The position numbers and the translations under genes were made by a program. 64,000 nucleotides of DNA, from NCBI GenBank assembly GCA_021292165.1, contig JAHFWL010000418.1, positions 81,136 to 145,135 on the forward strand. The letters are read 5' to 3'. This document shows, piece after piece, positions 32,791 through 44,355 of this stretch; positions within the stretch are counted from its first letter, which is position 1; every line of letters begins with the position of its first letter. The notes below the pieces were generated by a model. The model did no database searches, had not been told where the DNA came from, and was given only the letters and a program-made list of their open reading frames with translations. The DNA comes from Shinisaurus crocodilurus (taxonomy: Eukaryota > Chordata > Lepidosauria > Squamata > Shinisauridae).

Positions 32791-34182
32791 TCATAGAATC
32801 ATAGAAACTTGTAGAGTTAGAAGGGGCCTACTACAAGGCCCTCGAGTCCAACCCCCTGCTCAATGCAGGAAGCCAGGTCAAAGCATCTCTGACAGATGTC
32901 TGTCCAGCCACACCTTGAATGCCTCCAGACTGGAGAGCCGACCACCTCCCCAGGTAGTTGGTTCCATTGTCTTATTGCTCTGACAGTCAGGAAATTTTTC
33001 CTGATGTTTAGGTGGAATCTGGGTTCCTGTAACTTGAGCCCATTATTCCATGTCCTGCAAACTGGGATGATCGAGAAGAGATCCTGGCCCCTCCTCTGTG
33101 TGACATCCTTCAAGTACTGGAAGAGTGAGATCATATCTCCCCTCAGTCTCCTCTTCTGAAGGCTAAACATGCCCAGTACTTTCAGTCTCTCCTCATAGGG
33201 CCTTGTTTCCAGTCCCTTTATATCCTTGTTGCCCTCCTCTGAACCCTCTCCCAGTTTGTCTATGTCCTTCTTAAAGTGTGGTGCCCAGAAACTGGACGCC
33301 GTACTCAAGATGAGGCCTAACCAGTGCCGAGTAAAGGGGAATTATCACTTCATGCGATTTGGAAGCTATACTTCTATTAATGCAGCCCAAAATAGCATTT
33401 GCCTTCTTTGCAAGCCACATCGCATTGCTGGCTCATATTCAATTTCAGATCTACCACAATTCCAAGATCCTTCTCACTTGTGGTATTGTTGAGGCATGTG
33501 TCCCCCATTCTGTAACTCTGCATTTGGTTTCCTCTCCCTAGGTGCAGCACTTGGCATTTATCCCTATTAAATTTCATTCTGTTGTTTTTGGCCCAGCACT
33601 CCAGCCTATCGAGGTCACTTTGAATTTCATTTGCCTATCAATCTCAAGCTGCAATTCTGCCCCTTCAATCTGCTCTTCAGGTTTGCCAAGGGGGTCATAG
33701 ACCCTCTTTTGGGAGAAGACTGAGCCGAAGTAGGAATTGAACACTTCTGCCTTTTCCTTGTCTTCTGTTATCAATTTGGCATCCTCATTGCGTAGTTGAA
33801 CCACCATTTCTTTCCTCTGACTTTTACTGTGCATGTATCTGAAGAAAGCTTTCTTGTTGTTTTTAGCATCCCTCGCTAACCTTAGCTCATTCTCAGCTTT
33901 AGCCTTCCTGACACTATTCCTGCAGTTCTGTGCTACCTGCCTGTACTCTTCCCTTGTAGCCTGTCCTTCCTTCCACTTCCTATACGTGTCCTTTTTGTTT
34001 TCAGGTCATCTTTGAGTTTATTGTGAAGCCACATTGGCTTCTTCTGTTGCCTTCTGCCTTTTTTCCTTGTGGGAATTGTTTGCAATTGTGCCTTTAAAAT
34101 TTCCTTTTTTAAAAAACTCCCACCCCTCCCGGGCTCCTTTTCTCATTAGAGTCGCTTGCCATGGGACCTTTCTTATCCTTGT
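32791..34182 (-). mobile_element. CR1 LINE, minus strand, internally deleted
   Basis: Read on the minus strand, it ends in the CR1 3' end and the ATTCTATGATTGTGA tail at 32791. Its coding remnants include KKAFFRY-like sequence, VFSQKRVYDPLGKPEEQIEG and GPYEERLKVLGMFSLQKRRL. About 750 bp corresponding to 9443-10182 of the CR1 at 8736 is missing, so the RT core including FADD is gone. Beyond 34182 similarity ends. Confidence 0.9.
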
Positions 34183-34474
34183 GAGTATACAATATTTATT
34201 GTTGTTCCATCGTCTGTGCAGATATAGAGATTGTCTGGTTTGCCGACATTGAAATGGAATCGTAACATATTTAGTATAGCGTGTGTTGCTTTAATGTCCA
34301 GCAGATGGCGCTGTATTTCAAAACATGTTTTTACCTGTCACAGGTGTGACATCTATATAATAGGTACTATATAGAAACACACGCGTATTCGAATGCAACG
34401 TTGTGTCAACGGTGAAGAACTTTCGGAGATTTAAGATTTTGAACAAACGAACATTTACATTTTTATTTATTGAA

Positions 34475-34503
34475 ATAGATAGATAGATAGATAGATAGAT
34501 GAT

Positions 34504-34541
<38 letters not shown>

Positions 34542-34634
34542 GGATGGATGGATAGATAGATAGAGAAGAAGAAGAAGAAGAAGAAGAAGAAGAAGAAGAA
34601 GAAGAAGAAGAAGAAGAAGAAGAAGAAGAAGAAG
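34475..34634. repeat. (GATA)n / (GGAT)n / (GAA)n compound microsatellite
   Basis: About 90 bp of GATA units with a short GATG run pass into about 70 bp of GAA. The counterpart at 58916-59087 has GACA in place of most of the GATA. Confidence 0.95.
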
Positions 34635-34641
34635 ATAATGC

Positions 34642-34864
34642 CAGGGGAGGCTGGTGTCTCCTATGTCCATGGAATTCCTTATCCATAGCAGTTTTTTTTT
34701 ATTATTATTCTGAGCCTTCTAGGAGCTATCCATGGTGCTGTACTCCATCTCCAAAATAAGTTCACCACCATGGAGCACCATGGATAGCTCCAGAAAAGCT
34801 CAGAATAAAAGCTGCAACGGATAAGGAGCCCCTCCGACACAGGAGTCATCACCAGCCTCCACTG
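34642..34864. mobile_element. Palindromic hAT-type MITE
   Basis: CAGGGGAGGCTGGTG and CACCAGCCTCCACTG are inverted ends, and inner arms CTATCCATGGTGCT / AGCACCATGGATAG pair near the centre, so almost the whole 223 bp is self-complementary. The flanks GATAATGC and CATAATGC match at seven of eight positions, fitting an 8-bp hAT duplication. Twin at 59100-59307. Confidence 0.8.
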
Positions 34865-34884
34865 CATAATGCTGTACACAAAAA

Positions 34885-35090
34885 TCAGTTATGTGTCCAG
34901 TTGACTGGGAAAGAGCATACCTCAGAAGTAAGGAATGGCCCCGCTGTGCAAAGGACCCTGCCATTTAACAAATACAAGTGCATGAATGATTCAGTAATGC
35001 TATCAGAGTTCCTAAATAGGTGTACTTGGCAGGAAACTACACTAGCAGGTGAATTTCCAATGCGATAGATTCCTTAATTTGTTTTCCATA
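34885..35090. repeat. Decayed duplicate of V2R 3'-flank sequence, part 2
   Basis: CCAGTTGACTGGGAAAGAGC, CATTTAACAAATAC, CATGAATGATTCAGTAATGC and ACACTAGCAGG match 36155-36330 just beyond the stop of copy C. Similarity stops at the point where the coding exon should begin. It is thus the 3' edge of a lost V2R copy. Confidence 0.7.
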
Positions 35091-35778
35091 CTCATACATT
35101 TTATGTTTGAGCCCCACAAATAATGGGGGTAGCTGACATTTTACATAATTTAGCATACTGTATTCTTGCCGCTGGTATCACTCCCTCTAAGAGCAAACTC
35201 AGGAAATGAGTGCCAACAGGATCTGAGCCAAAATGAGACTACTGAGAAATAAGAAGGAGGTATCAACACGTTTGGGAGAACCCTAAAGTTTGCAAAATAC
35301 AAAAAGAAAATACTTTAAAATAGAGAGAAAATATGATGCGAAAGGAATCTTAGATCTATTGATCACTTTTATTCATCTTTTACAAGTCTTAGGGGTACGG
35401 CTGCAAAAATAACACAAAGGGAAAACTCAGGACACTCAAGAGACATGGATGCTGTTTCAGTTTGAAGAGAAAAAGAGATGTGGGGGGATCAGAATTCCCT
35501 GCTCGAACTCATTTTAGCTTATATTATCCCAGAGAAAAACATGAGATGATGGCAGAACCCCATGAAATACTCAGTTGATGGCAATACTCCTGTTGTGGGG
35601 AGAGAATATAGGGCTAGGGTTGCGTGAGGATTTAGTTTGGGGGGTGGAAATCTGGCAGACTGGCCAGGCTCGATCCCCCCGAACTCCATCTCACTTACTT
35701 TCTTCCCTGCTCAACTTGCGTTATCCCAAGTCGAGTCCAGGAAGCAATTTCTGGGTTCTTGGTAGGCTGCTGTTTATG
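35091..35778. other. Spacer between copies B and C, no gene seen
   Basis: It matches 59521-60220 closely. From about 35320 it is the intact version of the block duplicated at 32020. No coding sequence is recognised. Confidence 0.6.
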
Positions 35779-35871
35779 TAGAAAATGCCTTAAGATATGC
35801 CCAAAGGGGCCACAATTTGCATAAGTTGCTCAAATTGCGGCCACTTTTCACATATCTTAAGAGATTTTCTA
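35779..35871. repeat. 93-bp hairpin element, 3' flank of copy C
   Basis: The ends TAGAAAATGCCTTAAGATAT and ATATCTTAAGAGATTTTCTA pair, as do GGCCACAATTTG and CAAATTGCGGCC inside. Position and sequence correspond to 11101-11193 and 60221-60313. Confidence 0.8.
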
Positions 35872-36332
35872 AGTAAATGTGACACCCTGGGAACCTGAAA
35901 GTCTGGCTACTGGCGCGGCACACTCCAGCTTCTGGCCCATCTTCGCCGGCACAGCAGCAGTCTCCGCCCAGCCGGAGGAGGGTTGGGTCCCGGAGAATCA
36001 CCTACCCCTAGTGCAGCCTTTTGTTTCTGATGCAATGAAAAGAAATATTTTTAAACACTCATTCTTGTTAGTGAATGGGAACCATATTAATGAAATGTAT
36101 CAACTGAAGGATTCTTATGGGGAATATAGACCATACAGCAAATTTCAATTTTGCTTCCAATTGACTGGGAAAGAGCACATGCCACAGCAGTGAGCAAAGG
36201 ACCCATGTGGAAAGGACCCTCTCATTTAACAAATACTGCAGCACATGAATGATTCAGTAATTCTATTGTGGTTCCTAAAAAGATATACTTGAGAGGAAAT
36301 CAGACTAGCAGGGCATGCTCGTAAGTGATAGA

Positions 36333-37232
36333 TTATTTTTTCTTGACGAGATGATCTCTGGTGTTGAGATGAGGCCTCAGGAGAATAATGTAGCATTTGG
36401 GGAGAAAGATGCAACCCAGGAGACCAGCCCCAGAGGCCAAGATGGAGAAGACCTCTACGACCACCATAGGACTTCCCCTTGGTGCTCAGGTACGTGGGCA
36501 CAAAGGAGATCCAAACGCTGCAAAACACCAGCATGCTGAAGGTGATCAACTTGGCTTCGTTAAAGCTGTCAGGAAGTTTCCTTGCCAGGAAAGCCACGAC
36601 GAAACTAACAAGGGCCAGGGTACTGATGTAGCCCAAGACAGTGTAGAACATGGTGACTGAGCCTTCATTGCATTCCATTATGATCTCTCCTGCAAGGGAA
36701 TGGAAGTCCAAGTTTGGGAAAGGGGGAGAGGTCACTAGCCAGACAACACAGATCACAGCTTGGATGAGGGGACAGGCCAGGACAATGGAGTTGGTCAGTT
36801 GCCTCCCCAAGAGTTTTCTAGCCATGTTTCCTGGCTTGGTGGCCATAAAGGCCAGAACCACTGTGACAGTTTTTGCCAAAATGGACGAAACGGCAACAGA
36901 GAAGGTGATACCAAAAGCAGTTTGTCGGAGAAGACAGGTGACCTTCCTGGGTGGACCGATGAACAAAAAGGAGCAGAAGAAGCAGAGCAGGAGGGAGATG
37001 AGCAGGACATAGGTGAGGTCTCGGTTGTTGGCTTTGACAATCGGTGTGTTGCGATGTTTAATGAAGGTTGCCAGCACTAGAGATGTGATTAGAGAGAGGA
37101 AAAGAACAAGGGAAGCTAAAATAAACCCCAGCGTCTCTTGATATGTAAGGAAGTGGATCTTCTTGGGGATACACTGGTCTTGGTTCCTGTTTGGGTGTTG
37201 ATCTTCTGGGCATGGGTCACAGTGATCTGCAT
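36333..37232 (-). pseudogene. V2R copy C exon 6, 7TM domain, 1-nt insertion before TM7
   Basis: Acceptor TTCCAG, then [15 protein letters not shown] and six proper membrane segments up to [17 protein letters not shown]. The extra base at 36468 then changes the frame: [15 protein letters not shown] replaces the TM7 sequence [14 protein letters not shown] of copy D. The shifted frame stays open past the normal stop position (36333-36335) to 36226. Exon length is 900 nt, one more than in B and D. Confidence 0.93.
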
Positions 37233-38473
37233 CTGGAAGGAGGAACAAGTATTGAACCATCTCAACGATAACACACATTATGTGGTGGCCAGTTCAGCCC
37301 ACAAAGAAGGAAATGCAAATATCCCTTCTGTAGCTTATTGTATACCAGGCAGCACCATCCAATGTGGCTTGCCATAACCATCCGAACTCGGATGATTATG
37401 GGTATCCTATAGAGGGCGGAAGGAGCCCAAAAGAGAAGGTTGCCCTTTCACTTCTCCCTCCCTGCAAAAGACTTGGATGTCCGATTTCAGTCATCTAAGT
37501 CTTTCATCCCAGAGTGTGAGGAGGACAGGCTGAGTAGGCATGTAACCGTGAGTCTCGGGGGGCTGAAAGCAGGACAGAAGCGGCCCGCTCCCCCCCCCGA
37601 GACTCTCGCAACTTCCCTTCCTGCCACTCAATCCACGCCATGGCGGGGAAAGAAGCTTCATTTCTCCGGCGCGTCAGTTCCGCTTCCCCTGGGGTTGCAG
37701 TTTTAGCATAAAAACCAGGGCAACCTAGCTTGAAACGGCCGCAGTTTGCTATTCGCTGCTGTTTTAAGCTGGGTTGCCCTGTTTTTTATACAAAAAATGT
37801 AGCACCAGGGCACCAGAAGTGACGCGACGGGCACCCATCACGTCACTTCCGGTTCCCTGGCGTTGCGAACAGCAAGAGCAGGCGGGGGGTGCTCCGGAGC
37901 ACCCACCCCGAGCAAGTGAGCTTCCCACTCACTTTACATCCCTAAGAGCCACCACCAGGATACTAAGTATCATGGGGATCCTCTTGCCTCCGTCCCTTGG
38001 CCCCTGGATGCCCACAAACCTCCAGTTGAGCTCAGTCTTCCTGGTGGACCTGGCCTCCTCCCCTCCTTGCCCCCTGGAATGCCTACTTCACCCCTTCTCT
38101 GAGGTCTGTCTTCTCTGAGGTCTGTCATGTAACTAGAAATGAAACCCAGGTGAGGGGAAGAGCTGAACGACAATCTAGAAACTGCAGCTCCTTCTGAACG
38201 AGGAAATACATAAAGAGATTACTGTCTGCCCTTTTCTTCAGATTATGGACAATACAAATGAAAATGAGTTCATGCAGATTGCTTCTGGAAATTGAGAATA
38301 CTTTACCAAAAAGTAAACCACAGAGGTATGCAATTCAAAAAGAAATGTTTTACTGAAAATATTACTAGGAGAAATGGTGGACTCCTCCTTGTAGCTGATA
38401 TTCCCATTGTTCCCACTCCACTCTTGCCCCAGTACGTTCTGCACTTTCCAATGTCTCTCAATGCTTGAGCTAC
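37233..38473 (-). other. Intron 5 of V2R copy C
   Basis: The intron lacks the hAT element of copy B but holds a GC-rich segment (37536-37868) that B does not have. The block at 15725-15880 of B is missing here. Confidence 0.7.
37536..37868. mobile_element. GC-rich inserted segment with internal hairpin
   Basis: This segment is present in C and D (62899-63236) but not in B, so it is an insertion or a deletion in B. It holds an inverted repeat, AACCAGGGCAACCTAGCTTG against AAGCTGGGTTGCCCTGTTTT (about 37713-37788), and CpG-rich sequence. No target duplication was found and the class is unknown. Confidence 0.5.
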
Positions 38474-38600
38474 CTGTCCAGTTAGAAATTGTCCCTTCTG
38501 GACAACGATCACATCTGTAGCAGCAAACCGGCTTCCCCTCCGGAACTTTTCTCCTGTGTCCCGGAGTGCACCTCTCCACACACCTCGCAAAGGGTGTCTT
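38474..38600 (-). CDS. V2R copy C exon 5: nine-cysteine domain (intact)
   Basis: It encodes KTPFARCVERCTPGHRRKV, PEGKPVCCYRCDRCPEGTIS and NWT, with acceptor TTTTAG and donor GTAGCT. The length of 127 nt and the phases are as in B. Confidence 0.93.
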
Positions 38601-40452
38601 CTAAAAGGGAAAAGATGAACAGGAGGTGAGGATATCTGGAGCTACTCAACAGAGTTCCCCCTTACATGATGAATAGGATCACCATTTTAGGAGGGCCAAA
38701 TTTCTTCCGGGTGCCTGCAGGTTACTTACAAGTACAACCATCATGAAAGATTCTCATATGAGAGACAAAAAGTGTAATGCTGTAATCTTTTGTATCCTGA
38801 TGACATGAAGGGCACAGACTCCTATTGGAAATCCCCTCCCTGCCATATGACATCAGAAAGTCTTCACAGCACACATCCCCCCTCCATACAGAGAGGGGTA
38901 CGAACCTCCGTACCCGTCTCTGCATGGAGAAAGTGACCTGGTCCTGCAACCTCGTCTGTGTTGGGGCCTCCTTCCCTCCATGCTCATGTCCCCATCCGGG
39001 TGTGAGGGTGATGTAAAATAAAAGCTGACGCAGAAACTGGGACTGTGGAAGCTGCCTTCTACTGAGTCAGACCCTCGGTCCACCTAGGGATGAATAAGGA
39101 ATGTGTTTCTGTTCATTTTTTATTAGGATTATCCCATCTGCACTTCACAGAGTGAATACTTACTCGGATGCAATATGTGGTCAGATTCTATAGATTTCCA
39201 CGTTTGCAATGTGATTCGTGGACAAAAATAATAAATGTATTTGACAGTATGAGTATGTTTGAAAAATGCAGATTAAAATGCATAGTTTAGGAAAACGAGG
39301 ACAAACATACTTTATTTAATGGGAGAAGAATGCATACCTTGGAAAGATGCACACAATTGATGTGTGCATTTGGGAAAAGATGCATGAAAATATGGACGTT
39401 TGATAGAACAGGCTTTGAGAATGAATCTGGAGAACGTTGATGAGCTCAGGTTTTGCTGATTCACGCATCCCATGGTCCATCTACCCAGTATTGTCTGCAG
39501 TGATTGGCAGGACCTCTCCAGAGTTTCAGACAAGGACCTGTTTCCAGGCTTACATGGAGATGCCAGGAAACAAATCTGGGACATCTCCATGCACAGATTA
39601 TATTTTAGAAGTGGACAATACCAGCCCCCCCCCCCGAGACACACACACTAGGGATGTGCTAAAATAAAGTCAACGAAGGTTTTTGCCTCGAGCCAGCTCT
39701 GTTCGTGTTTCACTCACCCTGAAAATGGTTTTTATCGAGACTACTTCCTGGTCCTTCCCCGACTCCCAGACTCATCTGCATTACAAGCGAGCCAGAGAGG
39801 CTGCTCTCAGCCTTATTGGATTAACAAATTATCTGATGTGTGTTAATTGTTTCTTTCTATTGTGACTGACTTATGCTTTTACAATATAATTGCCTTAGTG
39901 TTCTTGTAAAGCCATATAGTTCGGCCAACTTCCATGATTAACATTTCTGTGGGTAACCTGAAAGTAGCATTTCAATCCTTGTGTTACATTCCTTTGTGTG
40001 AGATAGAACTTCTTGCATACAGAGTTAGAACAGGAAATTAGCATATAAATCATAGGATTACATTCAAGCAGACAGGTTGTGTTTATATAATATAGAAATC
40101 ATATATTAAATTATATTTTACCACACAAACTCTAAGTTTATTAAAAATTCCTCTGTAAAAAAGGTATGCAGCTCACAAGAATTACCACATTTTATGTCTA
40201 ATCTGTAACAAAAGGATGAGAGCTCTCTCGAGCAAAGGATCTATCTTGCTCGCATCTCAATTGGGTTCGCATGTCAGGTCCGTGGAGGGGGGAGAAGGAA
40301 AATCGACCTAGCTCGAAGAATTCATGAGCTCTAATACACACACACACACACTTGATCCAATAGGCCTTTGGTCTAGAAAGCAACTTCTCTTGGAGAGAAC
40401 CGTAGCATGGTTTAGTTTCCCCATGACCCCAGGACATTCACTTCAGCCCCAC
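38601..40452 (-). other. Intron 4 of V2R copy C
   Basis: It matches 16374-18218 of B with several small differences per 100 bp near its end, up to about 40404. From there on B and C are nearly identical. It contains a (CA)n run at about 40337-40350. No gene is seen. Confidence 0.75.
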
Positions 40453-40662
40453 CTCTGTAGCCCAGACAATTGCATCTGAGTGAATGGTGACATCTTGGCC
40501 TGGGGGAGCCCCTGAATCCACTCCTCCAACTTTCACAGGATAAAAGGATCCATTTGGGGAAAAGATCCAGTTCAGGATATCATATCTCTTCTCCGGTTCT
40601 GTGAAAGAGACTTCAACTCCAGCGCTGTTGTTAAACCGGACATTTCTCAAAGAGGCAAGAAT
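40453..40662 (-). CDS. V2R copy C exon 4 (intact)
   Basis: It encodes ILASLRN-RFNNSAGVEVSF through DVTIHSDAIVWATE in 210 nt, with one base different from B (CAT for CGT at the synonymous V of NVRF). Splice sites and phase 0/0 as in B. Confidence 0.94.
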
Positions 40663-41168
40663 CTGAAATGGAAAAGGGACTTAGAAGATGGTGGAATTGT
40701 CACTGAGATCCTACATCTTCTAACATACTGTGACTGTTACCAAGTTAGAAGTCTGCTCTTTCCTGCACTCCATTAGCAGCCAAGGGACCAACAACTGAGG
40801 GTCTCCCGCTCTTTGGCAAGGAGGAATATGGGGCAGGGGGAGATGCCTGCTGTTTTCCTCTGAGGCTTGGGGGCTGGAGAACAATATTGTTCTGTAGACT
40901 ACAACTACGCATTTTGGGTGGGGGCTTGCCTGACTACACCCTCTTCAATATCCACAGATGTAAAGATACAATGATTAAAAGTACTATGCATCTCCTACAC
41001 TGCTAATTCATTTTTCAATGCTCTTTAAGGGAAATGAGGGCCATGGAAGAATATCCACAGGGAATGGCTTTCTTTGGATGTTTACACTGACTGACATTCC
41101 TTCTCCAAGGTTCACCCTTTGCTTCCTGGATCGCACCATTCATTCCCAAATCAGAAGGAGCACATTAC

Positions 41169-41996
41169 CTGCCACGGTTGAATATTCCGAAGCCTCTTGC
41201 CTTTCCCCATCACTCCAGGTTTGGCTCCAGATACAGCGTGTAGTGCGTGTCCCACAGAATAAACATTGTTATAGATGTTGTAGCTGTGGCTGGACATGCT
41301 CATATCGAACATGGAGTCTTCTAGCTTCTCTTTCCCAGTACATTTGCTCCATCCCCTTCGAGGGGTTTGTCCTGATTTCAGAAACTGACAGAGAAATGCC
41401 GTCACCCACCAGTAACGGAGAAAGATGTCTCCATGTGGTCGGAGGGGATCTAAAGCCTGGAGAAAATACTTGAATTCTGGCACTTCCCTTTTGTGGACTT
41501 GGAAGTGCAAAGCACCATGGATGGGTTTTAGATGCCCCATGGCCATAGGGGATTCTGTTGCATCAGTGCCCCAATGGGATGTCAGGATCCAAACCTTCCT
41601 AAATGGGGTCTTTGTCTTTTCTTCATAATCAATCAATATTAGTGCTAATTCTTGTACAAAAGCAAAGTCCCCAAAGACAATAATCACGTGGGGCTCTAAC
41701 CAAGAACTAGGAATAGAGCCAGTGTGCTTTTGAAACTGGGAGACAAGGCCTGTTGACCTGAACATTTCTGTGAAGGCCACACAGATGTCCTTCTGTTGGA
41801 GCATTGGGGTCAGTGTCTGGATGAAAGATTCACCACTCTCATCTCTGTGAGCAAAGAGCCCAATCCAGTTCCAGTGGAAATGCAAGAGCAGCCAGACTAA
41901 GCCCACACACTGAGGAACTTCATCAGGATCAATCCGGTAGAAGGAAGGAAATTCCATTTTCTCTCCCTGAACATGGTCAGACAAACCATACCCGAG
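41169..41996 (-). CDS. V2R copy C exon 3, flytrap domain (intact)
   Basis: An open 828-nt exon from LGYGLSDHVQGEKMEFPSFY to GKRLRNIQPWQ. In order: PSFYRIDPDEVPQC, LLLHFHWNWIGLFAHRDESG, the lobe-2 start HVIIVFGDF, SHWGTDATESPMAMGHL, YWWVTAFLC, CTGKEKLEDS and HSYNIYNNVYSVGHALHAV. These match the usual V2R order, and comparison with it shows that copy B, not C, carries the indels. Confidence 0.95.
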
Positions 41997-42655
41997 CTGA
42001 AGGAAGGAATTTCCTGTCAGTTTGGTGCAGAAGAATTTGGAGCACTTCAAAGGTTAACACATTTTCCTGACATAAGCTACCTAGGACTATGTGAGGAGCC
42101 ACTGAGGCTCACCATACAATCTCTCAGGTTTCCCTGGTTGCCCATCAAGGGTAGCAGGTAACAGGAAGGGCTGGATAAAGAGTAGGAAAGGGAATCAGGA
42201 GAAGGTCTCTTTAGATGCTCCAAAAACTCTGAGGGAGAAGGAGGAAGTGGGGCTAGCAGAAGCACAGGAGAAAGCACAAAGGGAGCAGAAAGACAAAGCA
42301 AGAGCAAAGAAGCTCAGGAGGAGTGGCTGGAAGTCACACCTTACAAAGACCAGAAAGTACAAGAGGGGTAGCATGAACGGAAAGGGACCAGGAAGCTTCT
42401 TAGAAGGCCAAGGACCAGAATCAGAGGACTGTCTGAAAAGGGACCTTCCAGTACAGGCAGCAGCAGACAGGAAAGTGCAAGACCAAGAGGACAAGGAAAG
42501 ACTTCCCCTCTTCCACAGCAAACCCAGTCCCTGATCATCCTGACCCCACAACTACTTACCGACAGAGTGCACCATTAAGTAAGCACTCATTCTATCCTGC
42601 AGATACTTACCTGTGTTGATGCACTGGCATCCACCTTGGTCCTGCAGCTACTTAC

Positions 42656-42911
42656 CAGTATTGGATTGCAAGTAACTTGGTCTGAGAGCATTTTGCAAGA
42701 CAAGCAAAAAAATTAATTTTTTTTTTACTTTGCTAAATGAGCAAGGTCTTGCACGACAAGTCGTAGGGATATAACCACTCACTTCGAACGGGCGTAGTGG
42801 GCCGAAATTGGCCCTGCTCATGCCCGCCAGAGACTCACTTTGATATAAGAGTGTTTTGGATTATAAACACGGCTCCGGAACGAATTATGCTTGCAATCCA
42901 AGGTATTACTG
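42656..42911. mobile_element. MITE-like element with inverted ends (twin of 20422-20676)
   Basis: The same inverted ends CAGTATTGGATTGCAAG and CTTGCAATCCAAGGTATTAC are present; a T run is one base longer than in B. Confidence 0.6.
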
Positions 42912-44120
42912 TACTGCTACAGCAATTGTCCACTTTCCACCATTTTCCCACTTGCACAAAATGAGCAGCGGACACAAACATGAACCATCCAACTGCTGCC
43001 ATCCAGAATGGAGACAACACACCCACTCCATGGGCAGATCTGTTTTCGTGAGATTGGTCTTTAATCTCTTACGAAAGAACTCTCTTTTGAATGACCAGTA
43101 CTGACTCCATTTTGAGACAAAGCTCAGCAAAGGTGGGAGAAAGGCACAGGAATGGGGTGGTTGAGAGCAGTCATGTAAGACTAGATCAACCAATTCAGTT
43201 TCTAATGGACTTCCTAAAATGCATTCCCCAGAGGCAAAGGTGGGGGTAAAACTGAGCAGAACATGAATGTGCTGGATAGCAAGAGTGATCTTTGGGAAGG
43301 CAGGGCACCTGGTCAACCAGCTGTAATGTGCTCCTATGTTGCACTCCAGCCTTGACACCTGTCCTTAAGGTCATCCTTTGTTAACAGGATGGAGATACTC
43401 AGAAGGACCCAGTAACTAAGACCTTTGTTCACTTCCAGCAAGTACAGCCATCATCACCAAGTACCCTCTGTTGTTACGTAGGATGAAAGGCCAGCTCAGC
43501 ACCCAAAGCCCCTCCTTGTCCCCCACCCACCCCTCTTCCCTGAGGCATGGGGCCATGCTGCTGAAATCAATCAGAGCTCTCCTACCAGAGGAAAGGCTCC
43601 AGGCTGACATCACTTTTTAAAAAATCGCTAGGCTCCTTGCTTGCCAGAGAAAGGTGCCCTCGCTGGGTGCCCTACCTCCCATAGCCACAGCTGCCTGTTT
43701 TCCTTCCTCTTCACCTGAGACCAGGAGTTGCAAAGATCACTAGATCCTTGTGCACAGGAAAGGACTTCATCCCAGCGAAAGGTATCTTGCTCTTAGAGGT
43801 TCTTAGTACAAGCTGTAGCCTCCACTGCTCCCTCTTTCCCATTTGTGTGTGTGTGTGTATATGTGTGTATGCTTCAAGCCTGGGGAAGACTCCTCCCACA
43901 ATCTGGAAAACTCCTTTTAGGCCTGAAGCCCAGCTTTGCCAGGAATGCAGCTGATTTCCCCATCTAGGCATAGCTTCGTGAAGGCTGGAACATCCCCAGT
44001 TGGTATAAGTGTTAACAAAGACATTTGCTCAGCTAATTCCTCAAAAACTAACTCTTGCATTTGAATCTCTGTAAACCTAAATACAAGTGCCATTCTGGTA
44101 TTATCCTCTTCAACAGGCCT

Positions 44121-44277
44121 GTGGCTTACGCTGGCTCAGCTTGTCTGAGCGTGGAAAGCTAAGCAGGGTCAAGCCTGGTTATTACTTGGATGGGAAACCC
44201 CTCTTCTAGTTTCCTGCATTGTGCAGGGGGTTGGACTCGATAGCCTTGTAGGCTCCTTCCAACTCTATGATCTATGA
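44121..44277 (+). mobile_element. 5S rRNA-derived SINE with CR1 3' tail, copy 3 (twin of copy 2)
   Basis: The 5S part GAAAGCTAAGCAGGGTC, the junction and the CR1 tail equal those at 21887-22043; the first bases differ (GGCTTACG against GGTTTACG). It was carried along with the B/C block and is not an independent insertion. Confidence 0.88.
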
Positions 44278-44355
44278 AACAGCGTCTGAGGGTGGATCTC
44301 TTTGGGTGGGAATTGCCTTCTTAACCATAGACACTCTGTGTGCCACTCTTTAATG

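Noticed and set aside
34475..34634. Possible CRISPR-like regular repeat
   Set aside because: It is a simple tetranucleotide and trinucleotide microsatellite without spacers, in vertebrate DNA.
34318..34686. Open frames with long serine, leucine, tyrosine-isoleucine runs (also 58862-59322)
   Set aside because: Translations of microsatellites.
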